Origin: Dehalococcoidia bacterium
GTDB lineage: Bacteria > Chloroflexota > Dehalococcoidia > SZUA-161
Reading direction: 5' to 3'
DNA length: 5,078 bases
Assembly: GCA_004376205.1 (NCBI GenBank)
Contig: SOKG01000199.1
Coordinates: 1-5,078, forward strand
The position numbers and the translations under genes were made by a program. Positions 1 to 5,078 of this stretch are shown in pieces (the stretch's first letter is position 1; each line of letters begins with the position of its first letter). The notes beneath the pieces were generated by a model that was given only the letters and a program-made list of their open reading frames with translations, was not told where the DNA came from and did no database searches.

Positions 1-2
1 AT

Positions 3-1235
3 TATATCGTCGATCTGTTCGCTAACGTGCGCGCTGACTGGCTCGGGTTTCTGCACGACCACGGCCTCGCCAGTTCATTGATAGTATTCCTCGACAGCCT
101 TATCGGCATTACTCTCATGCTCATATTCATATTCCCCATAGTGATGATATTCATCTTCTTGGAGAGGCGGTTTATTGCCTGGATACAGCTTCGTCCCGGG
201 CCCAATCGCTGCGGACCATTCGGGTTACTGCAGCCGGTTGCAGATGCCATCAAGTTATTGATGAAGGAACTCGTCATGCCTGCCAAAGGGGACAAAGTGA
301 TACACTGGCTTGCTCCTGGGGTGCTGTTCTTCTCCGCGTTTATGCTCTTCGCCGTCTTCCCCATTGGCAGAGCGGCCTTTGACGGTCGGAATATGGGAGC
401 CTTTGCCGATCTTGACATCGGCATACTCTATATAGTTGCCATCGGCTCTCTGGGAGTCTTCGCGATATTCATGGCCGGATGGGGTTCCAACAATAAGTAT
501 GCCCTGCTGGGGGCGATGAGAGCGGTAGCTCAATTGATAAGCTACGAGGTACCGATGGTGCTCTCCATCATCGGTGTGGTGCTGATAGTGGGCTCGCTGC
601 AGATGTCCCGAATCGTTGACCAGCAGCCAATCCCCTTTATTCTGCTGCAGCCCCTCGGCTTCCTGATATACTTCTTGGGCGCAATGACCGAGCTCAACCG
701 CTCTCCAATGGACCAAATAGAGGCAGAGTCAGAGCTCACTACTGGCTATTTCACCGAGTACTCGGGAATGAAGTTTGCCACCTTCTTCCTCGCGGAGTAT
801 GTCAACACTCTGGCGGTGGCCATCATCGCGACCACCCTATTCCTCAGCGGCTGGAAGGGACCGTTCTTCCCGATATGGGCGTGGTTCGTCGTCAAGGTAT
901 TCATCGTGTTCCTGGTTATTCTATGGATGCGCGGGACTCTGATCCGCGTTCGGATAGACCAGATCATGGCGTTTTCCTGGAAATTCCTGCTTCCGATGGC
1001 GTTGATCAACCTCTTCGTCACAGCTGGCGAAGTTCTAGTCTGGGATGAGTGGATGTCAGGTTGGAAGAGTTTCCCCTGGCCATTCATATTCGTGAACTGG
1101 GCCATCGCAGCAGTGCTCATCGTGCTGTGGTCGAAGCTATTCTTCAAATTAGGAGGAGGACGAGTTGAGGTTGGAGAGGTACGGGCTGGGTATAGCCAAG
1201 GGTATGGCGCTAACCTTCAAGCACCTGTTCCGTAA
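3..1235 (+). CDS. nuoH: NADH-quinone oxidoreductase subunit H (5' partial)
   Basis: NuoH is the membrane subunit of complex I that forms most of the quinone-binding cavity and connects it to the proton channels. The frame is open to the left edge. A GTG at 27 gives 402 codons, but nothing like a ribosome binding site precedes it and the upstream codons (YIVDLFAN) read as protein, so the true start is probably just outside the window. Numbering from the GTG, family motifs seen are LERR (45-48), QLRPGPNR (54-61), GLLQPVAD (66-73), SYEVP (172-176) and the acidic quinone-site loop ELNRSPMDQIEAESE (222-236) followed by GYFTEYSG. About eight hydrophobic membrane segments are visible, the last near 351-374. 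The tail of about 28 residues after it (from 375) is hydrophilic, and its final 23 residues are also read in another frame as the start of nuoI. One oddity is RGTLIR at 302-307, where I recall proline in place of isoleucine in most relatives. Identity is essentially certain; only the start is unknown. Confidence 0.97.
   Translation, partial: YIVDLFANVRADWLGFLHDHGLASSLIVFLDSLIGITLMLIFIFPIVMIFIFLERRFIAWIQLRPGPNRCGPFGLLQPVADAIKLLMKELVMPAKGDKVIHWLAPGVLFFSAFMLFAVFPIGRAAFDGRNMGAFADLDIGILYIVAIGSLGVFAIFMAGWGSNNKYALLGAMRAVAQLISYEVPMVLSIIGVVLIVGSLQMSRIVDQQPIPFILLQPLGFLIYFLGAMTELNRSPMDQIEAESELTTGYFTEYSGMKFATFFLAEYVNTLAVAIIATTLFLSGWKGPFFPIWAWFVVKVFIVFLVILWMRGTLIRVRIDQIMAFSWKFLLPMALINLFVTAGEVLVWDEWMSGWKSFPWPFIFVNWAIAAVLIVLWSKLFFKLGGGRVEVGEVRAGYSQGYGANLQAPVP
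1151..1160 (+). promoter_or_regulatory. Strong ribosome binding site for nuoI, inside nuoH
   Basis: The run AGGAGGAGGA lies 4 bases before the TTG at 1165; counted from the first AGGAGG the spacing is 8 bases, close to ideal. It decides the nuoI start at a TTG codon, and it lies within nuoH codons for the glycine-rich stretch near the protein's C-terminus. No other start in the nuoI frame has a comparable site. Confidence 0.85.
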
Positions 1236-1677
1236 GAACATTACAACGCAATACCCCGAAAAGAGGCTGCAGATGTCGCGCCGGATTAGAGGGCAGCAGT
1301 TCGTATGGCGCAGTGACCTCTGCACCGGATGCGCCACTTGTGCCAAGAGCTGTCCTCACGGCATTATTCAGATCGTAACCTCGAAGAATGGCGACAACAA
1401 GTATGTCATGGACAAGATGGAGTTCGACACAGGGCGCTGCATGTTCTGCGGCCTCTGTGTCGAAGTCTGCCCGTTCAACGCCCTGTACATGGGACGCAGC
1501 TACGAACAGGCTCGATACAGCCGGAGATTACTGTGGGCCGACAAGGAGATATTGATGTCTCCGGATAATGAGCCCAGTGCTTACGGCCATCCCGAGCTCG
1601 AGGGACAGATTCCCGAGCAGACCCTCCTTGTTTATGGACAGATATCAAAGGAAATGACAGCTAAAGATGATAACTGA
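1165..1677 (+). CDS. nuoI: NADH-quinone oxidoreductase subunit I, 4Fe-4S ferredoxin-type
   Basis: NuoI is the peripheral-arm subunit at the membrane surface carrying iron-sulfur clusters N6a and N6b, which relay electrons towards the last cluster in NuoB and then quinone. The 170-residue protein has two CxxCxxCxxxCP motifs: C53, C56, C59, C63 followed by P64, and C92, C95, C98, C102 followed by P103. The second reads CMFCGLCVEVCP, the form typical of NuoI. The N-terminus (GLGIAKGMALTFKHLF, ending QYPEKR at 29-34) is the amphipathic membrane-attachment segment typical of the family, so the full N-terminus is present. The start is TTG, chosen because of the strong AGGAGGAGGA site upstream and because a later start would remove the conserved GIAKGM region. 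The gene overlaps nuoH by 71 bases in a different frame and nuoJ by 11 bases, implying translational coupling. The length is ordinary for the family and all cluster ligands are intact. Confidence 0.97.
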   Translation: MRLERYGLGIAKGMALTFKHLFRKNITTQYPEKRLQMSRRIRGQQFVWRSDLCTGCATCAKSCPHGIIQIVTSKNGDNKYVMDKMEFDTGRCMFCGLCVEVCPFNALYMGRSYEQARYSRRLLWADKEILMSPDNEPSAYGHPELEGQIPEQTLLVYGQISKEMTAKDDN

Positions 1678-2191
1678 GATAGCTTTTTGGATATTGGCGC
1701 TGGTCATGGTGGGTGCTGCACTGGGTGTGGTGTTATCGCGCGACATTTTTCGTGCTGCCCTGCTCCTGGTACTGTGTTTCTTCACCATTGCCGGTATCTA
1801 CATCACGCTTAATGCCGACTTCCTAGCCGCAGTACAGGTTCTAATCTATGTTGGCGCCATCGGCATGCTTCTGATATTCGCGGTCATGCTAACGCGGAAC
1901 GTACAACGGGGCAATCCCTTCAACAGAATCAACGGCCCTGCCCTTCTGCTTGCCTTCTTAATCATGATGGTTATTATCTCCGTCGTCGTAGCTACTGACT
2001 GGCCCTCCATCACAGAGGTACCTCAACAGGGAGTAGGGGTGCCAGTCGATGAGTCGACTACAGGCCATATTGCCGAAGCGCTTTTTAGTAAAGAGGGTGG
2101 GTTTGTACTTCCCTTCGAGATAGCATCGGTGCTCCTGCTGGCAGCACTGGTTGGAGCTGTGGTGCTGGTCAGGGGGAAGGACGAGGAATAG
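1667..2191 (+). CDS. nuoJ: NADH-quinone oxidoreductase subunit J
   Basis: NuoJ is a small integral membrane subunit of complex I, sitting between the quinone-site subunit and the antiporter-like subunits. The 174-residue protein has about five hydrophobic segments (roughly 5-23, 28-48, 52-74, 90-110 and 146-168). The family signature NADFLAAVQVLIYVGAIGML covers residues 49-68 and forms the third helix, which is known to carry a pi-bulge and a conserved tyrosine (here Y61). The C-terminal LPFEIASVLLLAALVGAVVL (148-167) is also characteristic. The ATG lies within the last codons of nuoI. The ribosome binding site is only moderate: an AAAGGAAA stretch at 1647-1654, rather far upstream, so reinitiation after nuoI may help. 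The hydrophilic loop at 111-145 is of ordinary length. Confidence 0.96.
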   Translation: MITEIAFWILALVMVGAALGVVLSRDIFRAALLLVLCFFTIAGIYITLNADFLAAVQVLIYVGAIGMLLIFAVMLTRNVQRGNPFNRINGPALLLAFLIMMVIISVVVATDWPSITEVPQQGVGVPVDESTTGHIAEALFSKEGGFVLPFEIASVLLLAALVGAVVLVRGKDEE

Positions 2192-2193
2192 TT

Positions 2194-2511
2194 ATGAGTC
2201 TGGGAATTGAGCACTACCTGATCCTTTCAGCAGTTCTGTTCTCCATAGGACTATACGGAGCGCTGGCCAAGCGCAATGCAGTGGCGATCTTGATGTGCAT
2301 CGAGATCATGCTCAATGCCGTGAACATCGCCATGGTTGCGTTTTCACGGTATCTGGTGCCCGACGTGGTAGTGCTCACAGGACACGTCTTCGCCATCTTT
2401 ATTATGACCGTAGCCGCTGCCGAGGCAGCGGTGGGGCTGGCGATAATAATCTCCATCTACCGCAGCCGTCAGAGTGTCGACGTCGAGGAGATGGACTTGA
2501 TGAAATGGTAA
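2194..2511 (+). CDS. nuoK: NADH-quinone oxidoreductase subunit K
   Basis: NuoK is a small three-helix membrane subunit of complex I, homologous to MrpC/MnhC antiporter subunits and part of the proton path next to NuoJ and NuoN. The 105-residue protein has three hydrophobic helices (about 6-24, 29-50 and 60-88). It keeps both membrane-embedded glutamates essential in the family: E37 in CIEIMLNAVN (equivalent to E36 of E. coli NuoK) and E77 in AAAEAAVGLAI (equivalent to E72). The C-terminal VDVEEMDLMKW matches the usual end of the family, so the protein is complete. It starts 2 bases after the nuoJ stop, and a GAGGA at 2183-2187 with 6-base spacing supports the ATG. Confidence 0.97.
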   Translation: MSLGIEHYLILSAVLFSIGLYGALAKRNAVAILMCIEIMLNAVNIAMVAFSRYLVPDVVVLTGHVFAIFIMTVAAAEAAVGLAIIISIYRSRQSVDVEEMDLMKW

Positions 2512-2540
2512 TCAGAATCTACTTCTCGAGTGCTTGATAA

Positions 2541-2729
2541 ATGTGGACCGAAATCAAGATTGCGCCTAACTTGATGATAGCTGAGATGTGGAAAGAGCTC
2601 TTTGAGGCTGAAGGTATTCCCACCAGGCTTCTGCCTGAGAAGCCCGGGGCAGGTGAGAGAGCAAGCTACCGGGTTCTGGTACCCGAGCTTAAGAAACATC
2701 TCATCGAGGAAATCCTGAGGAAGGTGTAG
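2541..2729 (+). CDS. Small DUF2007-like protein inserted between nuoK and nuoL
   Basis: This encodes a 62-residue soluble protein that is not a known complex I subunit. The pattern is a short strand, a helix (about 11-24: LMIAEMWKELFEAE), the turn GIPTRLLPE (25-33), a glycine-containing loop, a strand SYRVLVPE (42-49) and a C-terminal helix (50-61). The AEMWKELFEAEGIPTRL stretch resembles DUF2007 proteins, small alpha-beta proteins annotated as putative signal transducers without established function. That match is from pattern memory and is moderate only. There is no cysteine, signal peptide or membrane segment. A TAA immediately before the ATG, in the same frame, rules out an upstream start. 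There is no convincing ribosome binding site (only GAG about 10 bases upstream). The stop is followed at once by the nuoL ATG, so the gene belongs to the operon. Its role could be in complex I assembly or regulation, or unrelated; the sequence does not say. Confidence 0.8.
   Translation: MWTEIKIAPNLMIAEMWKELFEAEGIPTRLLPEKPGAGERASYRVLVPELKKHLIEEILRKV
2717..2724 (+). promoter_or_regulatory. Ribosome binding site for nuoL inside the small gene
   Basis: GAGGAAGG lies 5 bases before the nuoL ATG at 2730 and within the last codons of the small upstream gene. It supports this ATG as the nuoL start and suggests that nuoL can be initiated independently of how well the weakly led small gene is translated. 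Confidence 0.75.
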
Positions 2730-4691
2730 ATGCCCTCTGGAACTGTTTTATGGGCCATCTTTCTGCTGCCACTGTTCTCATTTATATTCATATCTCTCGT
2801 ATTAAGGCCCTTCTGCAACGACCGCCCCAAGCTTAGTGGTTACCTCATCATCGCTTGCCTCACAGCCGCCCTTGGTCTCTCAATCTGGGTATTGGCCGAC
2901 TCTGGCCATTCCGAAATCGAAAGCACGATAAAGTGGGCAGTGGTCGGGGACTTCACGATCAACCTGGGTTTCCTTGCAGACGACCTCACCAAGATAATGC
3001 TCATCGTGGTAACAGGGGTCAGCCTCATGGTGCAAGTCTATTCCCAGGGATATATGCATGGCGATCCCGGATACCACCGCTACTTCGCCTTCATGTCTCT
3101 GTTTACGGCATCAATGCTGGGGCTTGTGCTGGCATCCAATCTCTTGCTGGTCTATGTGTTCTGGGAAGGGGTTGGCCTCGGTTCATACCTGCTCATCGGC
3201 TTTTGGTTTCACAGGCCCTCGGCAGCGGCCGCTGCCAAGAAGGCTTTCGTCGTCACCCGCTTCGGCGACTTCGGATTCCTGATCGCCATACTTATTCTTT
3301 ACTTCAATACCGGTACCTTTAACATAGGTGAACTCAATCACGCTGCGACGACAGGAATTCTCGCCGGCACAACCCTCACTCTGGCAACTCTGGGGATTTT
3401 CTCCGGCGCTGTGGGGAAATCCGCGCAGTTCCCACTGCACACCTGGCTCCCCGACGCCATGGAAGGCCCCACTCCTGTCAGCTCCCTGATCCATGCCGCT
3501 ACCATGGTTGCCGCCGGCGTGTATCTGGTTGCTCGCACCCTGCCTATGTTTGCAATGTCCGAGTTCACAATAATGTTCGTAGCCGTTATCGGAGGGGTTA
3601 CGGCAATCTTCGCCGCCAGCATGGGCCTGGTGATGAACGACATTAAGAGGGTCCTCGCCTACTCTACCATAAGCCAGCTAGGATATATGATGCTCGGATT
3701 GGGCACCATAGGTGTAGCTATAGCCCATCAAGAGTTAGGGCAGGATGGAGGTGAGGCCTTGCACCATGCTATCTGGCTGGGTATCGGGGTGGGTATCTTC
3801 CACCTCTTCAACCACGCCTTTTTCAAGTGCCTTCTCTTCTTGGGGGCAGGCAGCGTCAACCACGCGACCGGCACCTTCGATATACGGCTGATGGGCGGCT
3901 TGCGTAAATACATGCCCTGGACGTTTGCCACCTTTCTCATCGGCTCCCTGTCCCTCGCCGGCATCTGGCCGCTCGCCGGTTTCTGGAGTAAGGACGAGGT
4001 CGTTGCCCAGTCATTGGAGTACACCTGGCCTCTATTCGTGTTAGCGATCATCACTGTGTTTATGACTGCCTTCTACATGTTCAGAGTGATATTCATGACC
4101 TTCGGTGGAGAGTATAGAGGAGGCGAGCAGGAGCATGGTGCCCATGCTCATGGCACACCTCACGAGTCGCCTCGGGTGATGCTGTTCCCCATGGTCATCC
4201 TAGCCCTGTTTGCCATTGGCTCGGGATGGGCCTTCTGGGGAGGCGGCGCCTTTGAGTTCCTGACCGAGGGCCATCACCATCTGCACGGCTTCTTCGAAGT
4301 TCTAACCGAACCTTTGGTTCTGATCTCGCTAGCCGTCGGCATAGCAGGAATCATTCTTGCATACGCGATGTACAGCGCCAAGTGGATATCGCCCGAGAGG
4401 GTAGGGCAGGCATTTGCCCCGATATACAATCTCTTCTCCCGCAAATACTACTTCGACGAGCTTTATGAGCGGATCTTCGTGGTTCGGATATTATACGACG
4501 GTCTTTTCCGCCTAATAGACCTGTTCGACATTTACGTTGTGGATGGCATAGTGAATGGTGCGGCTAAGGTCACATTGGTATCGAGCAGCGTTGTTCGCAG
4601 AGTACAGACAGGGCAGCTTCAATCATATGGGCTGGCAATAGTGTTGGGGGTGCTGATTATCATGGCTGTCGTCGCTGCTGTATATAGCTAA
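2730..4691 (+). CDS. nuoL: NADH-quinone oxidoreductase subunit L
   Basis: NuoL is the distal antiporter-like membrane subunit of complex I, which translocates protons and carries the long lateral helix along the membrane arm. The 653-residue protein is slightly longer than E. coli NuoL. The key residues of the proton path are all present: E146 in FWEGVGLGSYLLIGFW, D180, K230 in GKSAQFPLHTWLPDAMEGPT, H255 in SSLIHAATM, K306 in NDIKRVLAYSTISQLGYM, H358/H362/K366 in FHLFNHAFFK and K421 in GFWSKDE. The C-terminal YYFDELYE (573-580), VDGIVNG (604-610) and QTGQLQSYG (626-634) mark the lateral-helix region, followed by a last membrane helix at about 632-651. Between GYM (318-320) and IFHL (356-359) there are 35 residues, where I recall 12 in E. 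coli and Thermus, so an insertion of about 23 residues is likely. Histidine-rich loops occur at 469-478 and 515-519. The ATG follows the previous stop directly and has a good ribosome binding site. Confidence 0.98.
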   Translation: MPSGTVLWAIFLLPLFSFIFISLVLRPFCNDRPKLSGYLIIACLTAALGLSIWVLADSGHSEIESTIKWAVVGDFTINLGFLADDLTKIMLIVVTGVSLMVQVYSQGYMHGDPGYHRYFAFMSLFTASMLGLVLASNLLLVYVFWEGVGLGSYLLIGFWFHRPSAAAAAKKAFVVTRFGDFGFLIAILILYFNTGTFNIGELNHAATTGILAGTTLTLATLGIFSGAVGKSAQFPLHTWLPDAMEGPTPVSSLIHAATMVAAGVYLVARTLPMFAMSEFTIMFVAVIGGVTAIFAASMGLVMNDIKRVLAYSTISQLGYMMLGLGTIGVAIAHQELGQDGGEALHHAIWLGIGVGIFHLFNHAFFKCLLFLGAGSVNHATGTFDIRLMGGLRKYMPWTFATFLIGSLSLAGIWPLAGFWSKDEVVAQSLEYTWPLFVLAIITVFMTAFYMFRVIFMTFGGEYRGGEQEHGAHAHGTPHESPRVMLFPMVILALFAIGSGWAFWGGGAFEFLTEGHHHLHGFFEVLTEPLVLISLAVGIAGIILAYAMYSAKWISPERVGQAFAPIYNLFSRKYYFDELYERIFVVRILYDGLFRLIDLFDIYVVDGIVNGAAKVTLVSSSVVRRVQTGQLQSYGLAIVLGVLIIMAVVAAVYS

Positions 4692-4700
4692 GAATATCGA

Positions 4701-4706
4701 TAGGAG
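4701..4706 (+). promoter_or_regulatory. Ribosome binding site for nuoM
   Basis: TAGGAG lies 9 bases before a TTG at 4716. The TAG of this same site is an in-frame stop for nuoM, so translation cannot begin upstream, and the TTG is the only start codon before the conserved N-terminal region. This fixes the nuoM start. Confidence 0.75.
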
Positions 4707-4715
4707 CCAACAGTT

Positions 4716-5078
4716 TTGAGTACAGAGGGCTTTCCTTATCTTTCGGTGATCCTCTTCCTCCCCGCAGCAGGAGCCGTTGTAATCGGCCTGTTGATAAAAG
4801 AGGCGAGGATGGTCAGGATCACGGCAGCTCTGTTCACCTTCGCTGCTTTTGCCCTTTCGCTGGCGTTGTTTGTCATGTTTGACCGCAGTGACGGCCTCCA
4901 GTTTGTGGAGCAGGCGCAGTGGATTAAGTCAATCGGCGCTCAGTATTACCTTGGGGTCGACGGTCTAAGCCTGCCCATGGTAATGCTTACCACCTTCCTC
5001 GGATTGGTCGCTGTTTTCGTCTCGTGGAAGATCAACCTCAGGGTGCGGGAATACTTCGCCTGGCTTCTGGTTCTGGAG
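4716..5078 (+). CDS. nuoM: NADH-quinone oxidoreductase subunit M (3' partial)
   Basis: NuoM is the middle antiporter-like proton-translocating subunit of complex I. Only the first 121 codons are in the window and the frame remains open to the edge. The start is TTG, supported by TAGGAG 9 bases upstream and by an in-frame TAG that excludes anything earlier. The N-terminal hydrophobic helix (about 8-27) is followed by a second (about 35-55). The family motif W69-I70, then YYLGVDGLSLPMVMLTTFL (77-95), is highly characteristic of NuoM: the tyrosine, GVDG and LTTFL core are all present. The window ends at the glutamate of the LLVLE segment, before the region holding the membrane glutamate and lysines that would confirm proton-pumping competence. 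The gene lies 24 bases after nuoL in the same reading frame, separated by two stops. It is a NuoM rather than a NuoN because of the GVDGLSLP motif and its place after nuoL. Confidence 0.95.
   Translation, partial: MSTEGFPYLSVILFLPAAGAVVIGLLIKEARMVRITAALFTFAAFALSLALFVMFDRSDGLQFVEQAQWIKSIGAQYYLGVDGLSLPMVMLTTFLGLVAVFVSWKINLRVREYFAWLLVLE

Noticed and set aside
27..29. GTG as the true nuoH start
   Set aside because: No ribosome binding site precedes it and the codons before it continue an open, protein-like frame to the window edge, so the gene most likely begins outside the window.
255..716. Minus-strand open frame of 153 codons opposite nuoH
   Set aside because: It lies entirely within the well-supported nuoH, its translation has no recognisable motif and unnatural composition, and it has no ribosome binding site of note. 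It is a shadow frame.
1329..1568. Plus-strand open frame of 79 codons inside nuoI
   Set aside because: It covers the iron-sulfur motif region of nuoI in another frame and yields arginine-rich nonsense; nuoI is clearly the coding frame.
2525..2530. Palindrome CTCGAG before the small gene
   Set aside because: A six-base palindrome is expected by chance and no longer inverted repeat surrounds it.
2855..3322. Plus-strand open frame of 155 codons inside nuoL
   Set aside because: It is out of frame with nuoL, whose motifs are continuous through the region; the alternative translation has no domain character.
4692..4715. Possible terminator or promoter between nuoL and nuoM
   Set aside because: Only 24 bases, with no hairpin followed by a T-run and no promoter-like pair of boxes; it holds just the nuoM ribosome binding site.

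Overview
The window is a single plus-strand block of respiratory complex I genes (proton-translocating NADH-quinone oxidoreductase type). The order is nuoH (5' end cut by the window edge), nuoI, nuoJ, nuoK, a small non-Nuo gene of 62 codons, nuoL, and nuoM (3' end cut by the window edge). Every Nuo assignment rests on signature motifs that can be read directly in the translations. No RNA gene, mobile element, CRISPR array, promoter or terminator is visible, and the longest stretch between genes is 29 bases.

Layout. From the left edge to 1235 is NuoH, the quinone-site membrane subunit. NuoI (two 4Fe-4S clusters) starts inside the nuoH 3' end at a TTG codon behind a strong Shine-Dalgarno sequence, giving a 71-base overlap. 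NuoJ overlaps nuoI by 11 bases, and NuoK follows after 2 bases. After 29 bases comes a small gene resembling DUF2007-type proteins, whose stop codon abuts the nuoL start with no gap. NuoL runs to 4691. NuoM starts at a TTG at 4716 after 24 bases and runs off the right edge after 121 codons. The tight spacing implies one transcript whose promoter and terminator lie outside the window.

How the genes work together. NuoI passes electrons through its two iron-sulfur clusters to quinone bound at the NuoH interface. NuoH, J and K form the link between the quinone cavity and the antiporter-like subunits L and M, which translocate protons. The electron-input module (NuoE/F/G) and NuoA-D/CD would lie upstream or elsewhere and cannot be judged from here.

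Organism. This is a bacterium with moderate GC, a little over half by eye. The general look of the proteins and the small gene between nuoK and nuoL make me think of Chloroflexota (for example Dehalococcoidia-like lineages), but this is a weak inference from memory and needs a phylogeny. Overall this is an ordinary core-metabolism region. The points worth a second look are the long nuoH/nuoI overlap, the inserted small gene, and an apparent insertion of about 23 residues within NuoL. I do not see a new system here.
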